Source of the DNA: Sulfuriferula plumbiphila | GTDB lineage: Bacteria > Pseudomonadota > Gammaproteobacteria > Burkholderiales > Sulfuriferulaceae | Length of the DNA stretch: 64,000 bases | Assembly: GCF_009938015.1 (NCBI RefSeq) | Contig: NZ_AP021884.1 | Location: forward strand, 917,501-981,500 | Direction: 5' to 3' | In this document: piece after piece, positions 37,457-46,144 of the stretch | Position numbering within the stretch: the first letter of the stretch is position 1 | Layout: each line of letters begins with the position of its first letter | Made by a program: the position numbers and the translations under genes | Notes under the pieces: model-generated | The model's input: the letters and a program-made list of their open reading frames with translations, nothing else | Database searches by the model: none | What the model was told of the DNA's origin: nothing

Positions 37457-38655
37457 TAAGTGGAGGATATGCTCCCTTTTGATGGCCCCTGCGGGGCTTT
37501 GATATGGAGCAGAAGATGGCACAAAAAAAGCGAGGCGGGCACACTCAGCGGTATGCAAAGCCAAAGTGGCGCTGGCAGCGTGGCGGGAGACCATACGCTG
37601 GCCGAGCTGGCGCAGCGGTTTGAAGTTCACCCTAACCAGATTGCGGAGTGGAAACGGCAGCTGAGCGAACGGGCTGCCGACTTGTTTGGCGGAGGTGGCG
37701 CGGTGGCAGAGCCGCCCGTTGATCTGAAGGTGTTGCATGCCAAGATTGGGCAACTGACGCTGGAAAATGATTTTTTAGAAAGTGCGGGAACCAGGGTGGG
37801 GTTGCTGAGCGCAACGCAATGATAGACGGCCGCCACGCACTTTCGATCAGCCGTCAGGCCCAGTTGGCCGGCATCAGTCGGGGCAGCGTGTATTACCTGC
37901 CCAAACCGGACAGTGTCGCCGATCTGGCGCTGATGCGCCGCATTGACGCATTGCATCTGGAGCACCCATTCATGGGCGCACGCATGCTGCGCGACCAGCT
38001 TAATCGGGAGGGTTTCAATGTCGGGCGCAAGCACGTTGGCACGCTAATGGAGCGCATGGGCATAGGCGCTCTACAGGAAGCCGGGTACCAGCAAGAAGCA
38101 CCCCGGGCATGAAATTATCCTTACCTGCTGCGCGGCCTCGCCATCAACCGGGCCAACCAGGTTTGGGCGCTGGACACGACCTACATCCCGATGGCCAAAG
38201 GGTTCGTCTACCTCACCGCCGTCGTAGATTGGACCAGCCACGGTATTAGCAGCAAAAGTGGCGATCACGCTGGAGGCGTGCCATGCGGTCGATGTGCTGC
38301 AACAGGCGTTCCATCGCCATGGCAGGCCGCAGAGTGTGAACACCGACCAAGGCAGCCAGTTCACCGCGCATGAGTTCGTGCAGGCGGTCAAGGAACAGGG
38401 TTGCAAGTTCAGCTTGGGCGGGCGCGGCGCCTGGCAGGATAATGGGTTGGTCGAGCGCCTGTGGAAATCGGTGAAGGACGAGCGGGTGTTATGACTCGGT
38501 AACCGAAGCCAGAACCTCTATCATGCAATACATGGACTGATACAACCGATCCAGACCGCATTCGAGCCTGGGCAAGAAAACACCGGATGAGGCTTATGCC
38601 GTGATGCTGCCGACGGTCAAACTGGCAGCGTGACAATCAGCGGAGAATCCACTTA
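37457..38655 (+). mobile_element. Degenerate IS3-family insertion sequence
   Basis: About 1.2 kb is bounded by short inverted ends: TAAGTGGA (37457-37464) and TCCACTTA (38648-38655). The size, the two-frame layout (orfA then orfB) and the protein motifs fit IS3. Many frameshifts and a stop codon show that it can no longer move by itself. No clear target duplication was seen. It landed just after the marR gene. Confidence 0.8.
37516..38633 (+). pseudogene. IS3-family transposase OrfA/OrfB, broken
   Basis: OrfA begins [15 protein letters not shown], shifts frame near 37580, and goes on as [20 protein letters not shown] and [17 protein letters not shown] to 37822. OrfB starts at 37819 ([20 protein letters not shown]). 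It shifts near 38070 and again at ~38110 and ~38240. The DDE residues are found in ALDTTYIPM, NTDQGSQFTAHEF and DNGLVERLWKSVKDE. The C-terminus YDSVTEARTSIMQYMD is followed by TGA where Trp is expected, then RPHSSLGKKTPDEAYAVMLP after a further shift. At least five lesions make it dead. Confidence 0.85.
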
Positions 38656-38829
38656 AAAAAACATAGGGCTTATAGCTATAGTTCCCAATAAAAACATGAA
38701 AAGCATTTGAGGGTGTTTCTAATCGATCACTGACTATGCGACCGGCCGCTCCTGACATTTGAGCGCTCGTTCACAAATATTCTCCAAAGCTGACATTCGG
38801 AATGGGGGTGCTTTGGACGAGAGCGGCTG

Positions 38830-39819
38830 TCACCCCAATGCTTCGCGCAGGTCTGCAGTGATCTCATACGATCTGAGACGAGCAGAATGATCGAAGATCT
38901 GCGACGTGATCATCAATTCATCTGCCCCTGTTTGTTCGATGAATTCTTCCAATTTGCGCTTTACTGTGTCGCCCGAGCCGATCGCGGCGCATGACAGGAC
39001 CTGATCCAGCAGGGTCCGCTCCTGGGGACCGATGCGATTCATATAACCGTCCACAGGTAGCGGCAGACGATCGGGGTGGCCGTTGCGCAGGCTGACAAAT
39101 GCTTGCTGCATTGAAGTCGCGAGAAATTGCGCCTCCTCTTCCGTATCTGCCGCAAAGACGTTGAAGCCGAGCATCACGTATGGCTTCTCCAGTTGAGCAG
39201 AGGGCCTGAAGGTGGAGCGATACACAGCAATCGCCTCCATCATTTGCGCCGGCGCAAAGTGCGACGCGAACGCGTATGGCAGGCCCAGCGCAGCTGCCAG
39301 TTGCGCACCAAAAAGACTTGAGCCAAGAATCCATAGCGGTACATTCAGGCCAGCACCCGGAACGGCTTGAACCGCTTGCCGGTGCGTCGCCGCGAAGTAA
39401 TCCATCAGTTCGACGACGTCCTGGGGAAACTGATCGGCATCGGAGCCGAGATTTCGACGCAAGGCACGCGCGGTGAGTTGATCTGAGCCTGGCGCGCGCC
39501 CGAGACCCAAGTCAATGCGCCCGGGAAAGAGCGATTCCAGGGTTCCAAACTGTTCGGCAATCACCAGAGGCGAATGGTTGGGCAACATTATCCCGCCGGC
39601 ACCGACGCGGATGGTCGACGTGCCGCCGGCTACATGCCCGATCAGGACAGCGGTCGCGGCGCTGGCAATGCCCGGCATGCCATGATGCTCGGCCAGCCAG
39701 AAGCGTTGATAGCCCCAGCGCTCTCCGTGCCTGGCAAGATCAAGCGTGTTGCGAAACGACTTGGCAGCGTCGCCGCCTTCGATGATTGAGGATAGGTCAA
39801 GGATGGAAAAGGGGATCAT
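38830..39819 (-). CDS. LLM-class flavin-dependent monooxygenase
   Basis: The 329-residue protein belongs to the bacterial luciferase-like family, which uses FMNH2 and oxygen (or F420) to oxidise small organic molecules. Visible are [17 protein letters not shown], the barrel segment RYQR-like [40 protein letters not shown] and [13 protein letters not shown]. The last two are typical of the group often annotated as alkane/MsnO8-like oxidoreductases. The ATG at 39819 is preferred to a GTG at 39828. It is divergent from the second marR-efflux operon and may share its control. Substrate unknown. Confidence 0.88.
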   Translation of the reverse strand: MIPFSILDLSSIIEGGDAAKSFRNTLDLARHGERWGYQRFWLAEHHGMPGIASAATAVLIGHVAGGTSTIRVGAGGIMLPNHSPLVIAEQFGTLESLFPGRIDLGLGRAPGSDQLTARALRRNLGSDADQFPQDVVELMDYFAATHRQAVQAVPGAGLNVPLWILGSSLFGAQLAAALGLPYAFASHFAPAQMMEAIAVYRSTFRPSAQLEKPYVMLGFNVFAADTEEEAQFLATSMQQAFVSLRNGHPDRLPLPVDGYMNRIGPQERTLLDQVLSCAAIGSGDTVKRKLEEFIEQTGADELMITSQIFDHSARLRSYEITADLREALG

Positions 39820-40166
39820 GCATTTCACATTAGGGTGGCAATTTAGGGTGGCAATTGCAAAGACAAGATTAAACCAAAATTATTTTCGTAGCGCTGAACG
39901 TTTTTAATGCTCAAATTTTATTTAAATAAGCACCGTGAACAAATTGCAAAATGCGCACCTATCCGAACTTGTCCTTAGCCCGGGTGGTATAAGAGCCCAG
40001 GCACTCTCCTATCAAAATAGCGGGCTATTGGCGTGATTTTCCTGTTACGGGTGCCGCGCTGAAGTTAAATCTGATGACGGCAAATAATGTAGTGAAATTC
40101 CATATTGACGAAATCAAATAACAATTGATATTATATCCACAGTTATCTTATTGATTGGCACACTAC
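39820..40166. other. Intergenic region between monooxygenase and marR
   Basis: This 347-bp divergent gap is AT-rich and has no credible gene. It holds a tandem 13-bp repeat near the monooxygenase start. A 7-bp inverted pair, TGTAGTG (40088-40094) and CACTACA (40161-40167), spans the likely marR promoter, with TTGATA at 40125-40130 as a possible -35. No strong MarR palindrome could be picked out. Confidence 0.5.
39830..39854. repeat. Tandem 13-bp repeat
   Basis: TTAGGGTGGCAAT is present twice head to tail just upstream of the monooxygenase start codon. It looks like a small slippage duplication in the leader region. Confidence 0.75.
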
Positions 40167-40691
40167 ATGGATCGCTTACGTCGTTTCGGCTTTCTACTCG
40201 CCGAGGTCAGTCGTCGGTATGTACGGCGCTTCGAGCAACGGGCGCAAGAGATGTCGTTGACGCTCCCGACTTGCAAAGTTCTGGCTTCTCTCGAACGCCA
40301 CGAAGGTATCAGCCAGTCCAAGCTTGCCGAACTCACCAGTATTGAACCGATGGCGATGGTGCGCATCCTCGATCGCATGGAAGCCGACGGCTCTGTTGAG
40401 CGGAGGCCCGACCCCGTTGATCGTCGGGCGCGCAGCCTCTATCTCACCCCAAAGTCAAAACCGACGCTGGATGAAATCTGGCGCCTTGCCGCCCTGACTC
40501 GCGCGGAGGCATTTGCCGGCATCAGCCAGTCGGAGCGTAATGTTTTTCTCGGCGTCCTTGAGCGCCTGGAGAAAAACCTCCGCCAGCTCGAAGATTTGCC
40601 GGTCGAAGCTGCACTAGCCGTTGCAGCCAGCGTGTCCGCACCGAACCTTGTGAGCGGCAAGCGCCGTTCACGCAGACTCACAACAGAATGA
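40167..40691 (+). CDS. MarR-family regulator (EmrAB operon)
   Basis: The 174-residue winged-helix protein has ICLLT-like LTLPTCKVLASLERHEGISQ, then KLAELTSIEPMAMVRILDRM as recognition region and the wing VERRPDPVDRRARSLYLTPK. It is the first gene of a four-gene efflux operon and overlaps the next gene by 4 bases (ATGA), so it is made with the pump it probably represses. The ATG at 40167 is chosen over a TTG 12 bases upstream. No good ribosome site is seen for either. Confidence 0.9.
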   Translation: MDRLRRFGFLLAEVSRRYVRRFEQRAQEMSLTLPTCKVLASLERHEGISQSKLAELTSIEPMAMVRILDRMEADGSVERRPDPVDRRARSLYLTPKSKPTLDEIWRLAALTRAEAFAGISQSERNVFLGVLERLEKNLRQLEDLPVEAALAVAASVSAPNLVSGKRRSRRLTTE

Positions 40692-41824
40692 CAACCATGG
40701 ACGAAACCACACAAGACAAGCAAGAACCCAGCACGCCGCAAGCTTTGCCGAGGAAAGACTTGCGCGCTCGCCTGCGCCGGCCTTTGATGCTCCTGGGGCT
40801 GGTCGTGGTACTTGCCGTCGCCGCTTATTATTATCTCAGCGGGGGGCGCTTCGAAGAGACCGACGATGCCTATGTGCAGGCTGCTCAAGTGGCAATCAGC
40901 GCCGACGTCGCCGGACGGGTGAAGGAAATTGCCGTGCGCGACAACCAACTGGTGCACAAGGGGGACGTGCTATTCCGCCTTGACGATGCGCCGTTTCGCA
41001 TCGCAGTCGACGCTGCAAGCGCGCAGCTCGCCGCCGCAAGGTTGAAGGTCGAAATGCTGAAGGCGAACTATCGGCAACGCCAGGCAGATCTGGTATCAGC
41101 TCAGGATACGCTGAAGTTCGCGCAGACTGAGTATGAGCGCGAACGGCGTTTGTCCGCATCGGGTATCGCATCGCAGTCGCAGGTGGATCAGGCCTTGCAT
41201 GCGTTCGATGAAGCGCGTACACAGCTGGGTGGGATCAAACAGCAGATCAGCGCCGTGGTTGCGAACCTGGCGGGCAATCCTGACATCTCACTGAAGCGCC
41301 ACCCCGAGGTTCAGCAGGCCCAAGCCCTGCTCGACCGGGCCAAGCTCAATCTGTCTTATACCGTGGTCAAGGCGCCGACCGAGGGCGTGGTCGCGCGCGT
41401 CGAAGAATTGCAGGTAGGCAATTACATCAATGCTGCAGCGCCGGTATTCGCGCTGGTGTCCACGCGCGATGTCTGGATCGAAGCGAATTTCAAGGAAGAC
41501 CAGCTCGCACACATGCTCCCCGGCCAGACGGCCACGGTCAAGATCGACAGCTATCCCGGCAAGACCTTTGAAGGCCGGGTAGCGAGCATCAGCCCGGGAA
41601 CCGGCTCGCAGTTCTCGGTATTGCCGGCTGAGAACGCGACGGGGAACTGGGTCAAGGTCGTGCAGCGCTTGCCAGTGCGCATCGAGCTTGACCGTCTCGA
41701 TCCGGCCACATTCCCGCTGCAAGGTGGATTGAGCGCCGACGTCAGTGTCGACACGCGCCACCGACGCCATCTGTTCGGGGCTGTCGAGGCGAGCTCGGCC
41801 AACACATCCGGTGGCAGCACTTGA
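40688..41824 (+). CDS. emrA: EmrA/HlyD-type efflux adaptor
   Basis: The 378-residue membrane-fusion protein has one N-terminal membrane helix (PLMLLGLVVVLAVAAYYYLS). The typical EmrA sequence GGRFEETDDAYVQAAQVAIS follows, then the lipoyl halves around a long coiled hairpin (AARLKVEMLKANYRQRQADL) and the barrel (VDTRHRRHLF near the end). EmrA connects the EmrB pump to an outer-membrane channel, whose gene is two genes downstream. It overlaps both neighbours by 4 bases. Confidence 0.92.
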   Translation: MTTMDETTQDKQEPSTPQALPRKDLRARLRRPLMLLGLVVVLAVAAYYYLSGGRFEETDDAYVQAAQVAISADVAGRVKEIAVRDNQLVHKGDVLFRLDDAPFRIAVDAASAQLAAARLKVEMLKANYRQRQADLVSAQDTLKFAQTEYERERRLSASGIASQSQVDQALHAFDEARTQLGGIKQQISAVVANLAGNPDISLKRHPEVQQAQALLDRAKLNLSYTVVKAPTEGVVARVEELQVGNYINAAAPVFALVSTRDVWIEANFKEDQLAHMLPGQTATVKIDSYPGKTFEGRVASISPGTGSQFSVLPAENATGNWVKVVQRLPVRIELDRLDPATFPLQGGLSADVSVDTRHRRHLFGAVEASSANTSGGST

Positions 41825-43359
41825 ACAAAGCCGCGATTGTCGCCGAGGAGCCTGCGCGCACACAACACCGCGTCTTAATCACCGTGTCGGTGATGCTGGC
41901 GTCCATCATGCAAGCGCTCGACAACACGATTGCCAATGTGGCACTGCCGCGCATCCAGGGCTCGCTGTCGACCACCCAGGACCAGATGACCTGGGTGCTC
42001 ACCTCCTACATCATCGCCGCCGCGATCATGACGCCTTTGAGCGGATGGTTGGCCGGGCAGATCGGCCGGCGGCGGGTATTTCTGTATTCCATCGTCGGCT
42101 TCACCGTTGCATCGGCCTTGTGCGGATTGGCCCAGTCTCTGCCTGAGATCGTCCTTGCCCGCCTGTTTCAGGGTTTATGCGGTGCAGCCCTGATCCCGAT
42201 GTCGCAAGCCGTGCTGCTCGACATTAACCCGCCCGAAAAACATGCTCGTGCGATGTCACTGTGGGTAATGGCTGTCATCATCGGTCCCATCCTGGGCCCG
42301 GTACTCGGCGGTTGGCTCACCGAGAACTACAATTGGCGCTGGGTGTTTTACATCAACGTGCCGTTCGGAGTGCTCTCCTTTCTCGGTGTCCTCTCGTTCA
42401 TGCCGGAGACGCAAATCCGCAAGTCGGCGTTTGATTTCTTTGGTTTCACCACACTCAGTTTCGCCATCGGCGCCTTCCAGTTGATGCTGGACCGCGGCCA
42501 GCTCAAGGATTGGTTCCACTCAACGGAAATCTGCATCGAGGCCGCCGTAGCGGGTCTTGCGCTATACCTCTTCATCGTGCATATGCTGACGACAGCGAAG
42601 AAGCCGTTTGTTAGTCCAGCCCTGTTCAAGGACCGCAACTTCCTCACCGGCAACGTGTTCATCTTCATCGTCGGCGTTGTCCTGTTCGCAACGCTCGCCT
42701 TGCTGCCGCCCTTGCTGCAGGATCTGTTGCACTTTCCGGTCGTCCTGACCGGTCTGCTCACCGCGCCACGTGGCGTGGGAACGCTGACGGCCGTGTTCAT
42801 CGTCGGTTGGATCATGGGAAAGATCGACACCCGCCTGATCATCGCCACCGGCTTTGTTCTCACCGCCTATTCGCTGTGGCAGATGACTGGGTTCTACCTG
42901 CAGATGGACAGTTCACTCGTCATGTGGTCAGGGTTCATTCAAGGTCTCGGAACCGGCTTCGTCTACGTGCCGCTCGCGGCAATCACCTTCGCGACACTGT
43001 CGCCGCAATATCGCAACGAAGGAACAGCCATGTTCAGTCTCATCCGTAACGTCGGCAGCAGTGTCGGCATTTCGGTGGTGGAAACCATGCTGACACGGGG
43101 CACGCAGATTATGCATTCTCGCCTTGCCGAACAGGTCACTCCGTATGGGGCAGGGCTGCATGCGCTTCCGCACGCAGCGCTCTCGACCACGAACGGCCTG
43201 GCCCGACTCAACCAACTGGTCAGCACTCAGGCGGCGATGATCGCCTACAACAACGATTTCAAATTGATGATGGTCCTCACGATTTGTGCCATCCCGCTGA
43301 TCATGCTGTTGAAGACCGCTCAGGCAACAAAGGGGGCAGAGCCCGTGGTGATCGAATGA
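41821..43359 (+). CDS. emrB: EmrB-type MFS drug exporter (DHA2)
   Basis: The 512-residue, 14-helix proton antiporter of the DHA2 group has SVMLASIMQALDNTIANVAL (motif with Asp in helix 1), WVLTSYIIAAAIMTPLSGWL, GRRRVFLYSIVGFTVASALC, and motif C in VIIGPILGPVLGGWLTENYN. The start codon is TTG at 41821, sharing TTGA with the emrA stop, so initiation depends on coupling. Its adaptor and outer-membrane partner are encoded on either side. Substrates are unknown; family members export uncouplers and hydrophobic drugs. Confidence 0.93.
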   Translation: MNKAAIVAEEPARTQHRVLITVSVMLASIMQALDNTIANVALPRIQGSLSTTQDQMTWVLTSYIIAAAIMTPLSGWLAGQIGRRRVFLYSIVGFTVASALCGLAQSLPEIVLARLFQGLCGAALIPMSQAVLLDINPPEKHARAMSLWVMAVIIGPILGPVLGGWLTENYNWRWVFYINVPFGVLSFLGVLSFMPETQIRKSAFDFFGFTTLSFAIGAFQLMLDRGQLKDWFHSTEICIEAAVAGLALYLFIVHMLTTAKKPFVSPALFKDRNFLTGNVFIFIVGVVLFATLALLPPLLQDLLHFPVVLTGLLTAPRGVGTLTAVFIVGWIMGKIDTRLIIATGFVLTAYSLWQMTGFYLQMDSSLVMWSGFIQGLGTGFVYVPLAAITFATLSPQYRNEGTAMFSLIRNVGSSVGISVVETMLTRGTQIMHSRLAEQVTPYGAGLHALPHAALSTTNGLARLNQLVSTQAAMIAYNNDFKLMMVLTICAIPLIMLLKTAQATKGAEPVVIE

Positions 43360-44831
43360 ACCGAACGACATTGACAACCCTGCTGGCGGTGACGATTCTT
43401 GCTGGGTGCGCGGCAGGCCCCGATTTCAAGCGCCCCGATGCGCCGCATGCAGACCGTTACACAGCACAGCCATTGAATTTGGAACGCAAGAATCCGCGCA
43501 CCGCATCGGCGCAGCAAGCCATCCTGGGCGAACAGCTTGACCAGGCGTGGTGGCAGTTGTTTCAGTCCGATGCGCTCAATGGCGTGGTCAAACGTGCCTT
43601 GGCCCAGAACCGTTCCATCGTCGCGGCGGGCTACACGCTCGCTCAGGCGCAGGAGCTCGCCGCTGCCCAGGCCGGGACGCTCTACCCCCGGGTTGGCATG
43701 ACAGCCGGGGTGGGCCGGGAAAAATACGGCGCCGAGTTTCTTGGCACTTCGCCCAAACCGCCACCCTTCACCTATTTCGCCGTCGGACCGACGATCAGCT
43801 ACTCCCTCGACTACACCGGTGGGGGCGCCCGCTCGGTCGAGCAGCAGAACGCATTGGCGAGTTACCAGCGGCAGCAGCTTAAGGCCGCTTACCTTACCGT
43901 CACCGGCAATGCGGTTTTGGAGTCGCTCAAAATCGCCTCGCTGCGCGCGCAGATCGCGACCGTCCAGACTTTGCTAGACGAGGACAGAGAAAACCTGAAA
44001 CTGGTGCATGAGGCTTTCGATGCGGGTTCCGTATCGCGCCTCGACATTGTGAGCGCGGATAGTCAGCTCGCCACTGACACTGCGCTAGTGCCGCCGCTGC
44101 GCCAGGAGTTGAGTCTCGCGCAGCACGCGCTGGCTATCGTCCTCGGGCAGGCGCCCGCAGAAGGGACGCTGCCTGAATTCGATCTGGCACAGCTGACCTT
44201 GCCACGGCGCCTGCCTGTGAGCCTGCCGTCCGAGCTCGCGCATCGACGTCCCGACATCCTGGCGGCCGAGGCGGAACTGCACGCCGCGACGGCTGCCGTG
44301 GGGGTCGCCACATCCAATCTCTATCCACATTTAGATCTCAGCGCCTCCTTCAGTCAGCAGTCCACCGTGATCGGCCAGTTGTTTGCTTCGGGCAGCAGTG
44401 CCTGGAGTCTCGCCGGCGGGTTCGTCGCGCCGGTATTCGACGGCGGTACGCTGCGCGCGAAGCGAAGGGCCGCAGTGGATGCCATGCAGGCGAGCGCTGC
44501 GAAGTACCAGCAGACCGTGCTGACCGCTTTCGGTCAGGTCGCCGATTCCCTGCAAGCGCTGGACCACGACACTGAGGGGCTGGACGCACAGACCAGGGCC
44601 CAACAGGCTGCCTGCGACAACCTGGACCTGACGCGCAAAAGCTACCGCGAAGGCAATATCGGCGTGCTGCAGGTGCTCGACGCCGAACGGCGCTATCAGC
44701 AGGCGAGCCTAGCCTATGTGCGGATACGCGCCCAGCGCTATATGGACACGGCGCAGCTCTTCCTGGCGTTGGGAGGCTCGGGGCCGGAGGTCGATGCGCA
44801 CCCCGGTCAAGGATCAAGGCGCAGCGATTAA
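43356..44831 (+). CDS. Outer-membrane efflux lipoprotein (NodT family)
   Basis: The 491-residue protein starts with a lipoprotein signal (TTLLAVTILAGC, then AAGPDFKRP). Two efflux domains follow: WWQLFQSDALNGVVKRALAQ, SLPSELAHRRPDILAAEAEL and FDGGTLRAKRRAAVDAMQAS. It would form the outer-membrane channel of the EmrAB-like system. The ATG at 43356 overlaps the emrB stop codon (ATGA); a longer in-frame reading from 43284 lies inside emrB and is not used. Confidence 0.92.
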   Translation: MNRTTLTTLLAVTILAGCAAGPDFKRPDAPHADRYTAQPLNLERKNPRTASAQQAILGEQLDQAWWQLFQSDALNGVVKRALAQNRSIVAAGYTLAQAQELAAAQAGTLYPRVGMTAGVGREKYGAEFLGTSPKPPPFTYFAVGPTISYSLDYTGGGARSVEQQNALASYQRQQLKAAYLTVTGNAVLESLKIASLRAQIATVQTLLDEDRENLKLVHEAFDAGSVSRLDIVSADSQLATDTALVPPLRQELSLAQHALAIVLGQAPAEGTLPEFDLAQLTLPRRLPVSLPSELAHRRPDILAAEAELHAATAAVGVATSNLYPHLDLSASFSQQSTVIGQLFASGSSAWSLAGGFVAPVFDGGTLRAKRRAAVDAMQASAAKYQQTVLTAFGQVADSLQALDHDTEGLDAQTRAQQAACDNLDLTRKSYREGNIGVLQVLDAERRYQQASLAYVRIRAQRYMDTAQLFLALGGSGPEVDAHPGQGSRRSD

Positions 44832-44838
44832 AGGGAAC

Positions 44839-44907
44839 ATGTACCGGAAAATACTGCTGGCCTACGACTGTTCTACCTTCAGCGCCACTGCCTTTTTGCA
44901 GCGCTGA
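44839..44907 (+). pseudogene. N-terminal scrap of a universal stress protein
   Basis: Right after the efflux operon, with a good site AAAGGGA, an ATG opens MYRKILLAYDCSTFSATAFL and stops after 22 residues. The beginning MYRKILLAYDxS is the hallmark of UspA-type proteins (usually DGS). Nothing UspA-like follows. It looks like a gene cut off by a deletion at an island rearrangement point. Confidence 0.6.
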
Positions 44908-45296
44908 ATCGATTGAGTTCTGCTACTGCTTTGGGTCGAAAGCGCCAATTCGGAAAATTCGAAAGCTGACATTTTTAAAAAACTGGTTGCAGGAAATCAC
45001 GCAGGGCCGCAAAGGCCGATTATGCAAAGCTTTACATAAGGTCGAAAAGCGGTCATTCCACCTCATTCCTCGACCGTCTTATCCTGGCACTGAGGCATAC
45101 AGTCCCTGGTGGAGTGGTATTGGGGCTTATCGGAGTTGCGGGGCGACGCGAAACATGGTGCCCGGTGACATTTTGAAGGCAATAAAAACCCTCCGTAACT
45201 CTTTGAAACTACGGGGTAGGGTATAAATAAAAACATTTCTTTCAATAGGTTAAGCATCCATATTATATTGGCTTTGCCTGGGGTGCTTGACTTGTT
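44908..45296. other. Non-coding, AT-richer stretch inside the island end
   Basis: No credible gene is seen in these 389 bases; short readings on both strands have no recognisable content. The only structure noted is a terminator-like hairpin at 45188-45222. GAAAGCTGACATTTTT near 44959 resembles CAAAGCTGACATTCGG near 38793 on the far side of the monooxygenase-efflux block. Confidence 0.5.
45188..45222. terminator. Hairpin, possible terminator
   Basis: ACCCTCCGTA (45188-45197) faces TACGG and AGGGT (45210-45222), a stem of about 10 bp interrupted by a small bulge, with A-rich and AT-rich flanks on both sides. It could end transcription from either direction. Confidence 0.4.
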
Positions 45297-45626
45297 TCAG
45301 CGACCGCCTATCCATTGTTGCCCACGGTGATAAACATGCTTGAACGATCCTTCGCTTATTGATTGAATTTTATCTAGCTTAGCTTGAGCGGCATCACGAT
45401 CGCTCATGAGTTGACATGCTTTAGCGTCCAGGTCGAAGTGCCCCCTAGAATCAGCGATTGTAGTGACGTATGCAAGCAGATTATTGTTCGCTGCGTTAAG
45501 TTCAGCAACAACGCTTTCTATTGCATGAATTTTTTTTGATGATGTCCGCCCCAATGCTGCGATTTTCAATCCAGAATTTTGAGGACAGAAAACGTTTTTT
45601 CGATAACACAGGCATAAGCTCTGCAA
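45297..45626 (-). CDS. Hypothetical protein, island end
   Basis: A possible 109-residue product from a TTG start. The C-terminal 75 residues look plausible as a helical protein (KIHAIESVVAELNAANNNLL, DAKACQLMSDRDAAQAKLDK). The N-terminal part (MQSLCLCYRKNVFC) does not. An ATG in another frame just upstream (MPVLSKKRFLSSKF) hints at a frameshifted true start. No family recognised. It may be a remnant. Confidence 0.4.
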   Translation of the reverse strand: MQSLCLCYRKNVFCPQNSGLKIAALGRTSSKKIHAIESVVAELNAANNNLLAYVTTIADSRGHFDLDAKACQLMSDRDAAQAKLDKIQSISEGSFKHVYHRGQQWIGGR

Positions 45627-45868
45627 GAGCCTATGCAGTCAACACAAATGCGGGGCAATTCTTAGCGCAATTCAATACTGCTGCTCATGAACATTTTTAA
45701 CCTTCCAGGAAGCAATTAAGTTTGTGCTTGGCACCCATTATGCTACACTGCGCTTCGCACAAATTTGTGGCCAGAATTGTAGCTAATTGCTGTAGCTGGC
45801 GACTAATGCGATTTCGTTTCAACTCATTGTTTCTGTTGAGATTATAGTTGGGTTTTATCGGATCACTA

Positions 45869-45880
45869 CTCTCTCCGCCA
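45869..45880 (+). repeat. attR-like copy of the tRNA-Ser 3' end
   Basis: CTCTCTCCGCCA is identical to the last 12 bases of tRNA-Ser(GCT) at 29486-29497 and in the same orientation. No tRNA body precedes it. It lies 29 bases before tRNA-Arg and is taken as the right boundary of the island. Confidence 0.55.
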
Positions 45881-45909
45881 GAACTTATGTTACAATTTCA
45901 TGCGTTAAT

Positions 45910-45986
45910 GCGCCCGTAGCTCAGCTGGATAGAGTACTTGGCTACGAACCAAGGGGTCGGGGGTTCGAATCTCTCCGGGCGCACCA
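45910..45986 (+). tRNA. tRNA-Arg (anticodon ACG)
   Basis: The 77-nt gene has acceptor stem GCGCCCG/CGGGCGC, D loop AGCTCAGCTGGATAGAG, anticodon loop GCTACGAAC with ACG (read as ICG after deamination), T loop GGTTCGAATC and encoded CCA. TACAAT about 20 bases upstream is a likely -10 element. Confidence 0.97.
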
Positions 45987-45995
45987 TAAAATCAG

Positions 45996-46023
45996 GGGCT
46001 TGCAGAAATGCAGGCCCTTTTTA
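45996..46023 (+). terminator. Intrinsic terminator of tRNA-Arg
   Basis: GGGCTTGCA pairs with TGCAGGCCC (one G-U pair) around a GAAA tetraloop and is followed by TTTTT. It lies 10 bases after the tRNA end. Confidence 0.9.
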
Positions 46024-46144
46024 TTCGTATCTGGCTAGCACCGGGCTAGCAACAGCCCAATCGTGAACTTAAAATAAAGCAGTCGGTTATCGGTCGGTTC
46101 CAGACCAAAAACTGATAGTCCGCCCCATTGTCAGAGGCAAGCCT

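Larger units (their letters stand above)
29486..45880. mobile_element. Putative decayed genomic island at tRNA-Ser(GCT)
   Basis: The last 12 bases of tRNA-Ser (CTCTCTCCGCCA, 29486-29497) recur in the same direction at 45869-45880. Directly inside the left end is a broken integrase gene, the normal place for an island integrase. Within the 16.4 kb are broken hsdR, transposase and IS3 pieces and two complete drug-efflux operons with MarR regulators. Just outside the right end is tRNA-Arg. A 12-bp repeat is short and the integrase is dead, so this is an inference from several signs together. Confidence 0.6.

Noticed and set aside
44987..45226. 79-codon plus-strand frame near the island's right end
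   Set aside because: No ribosome site, odd composition, and it runs into the terminator-like hairpin.
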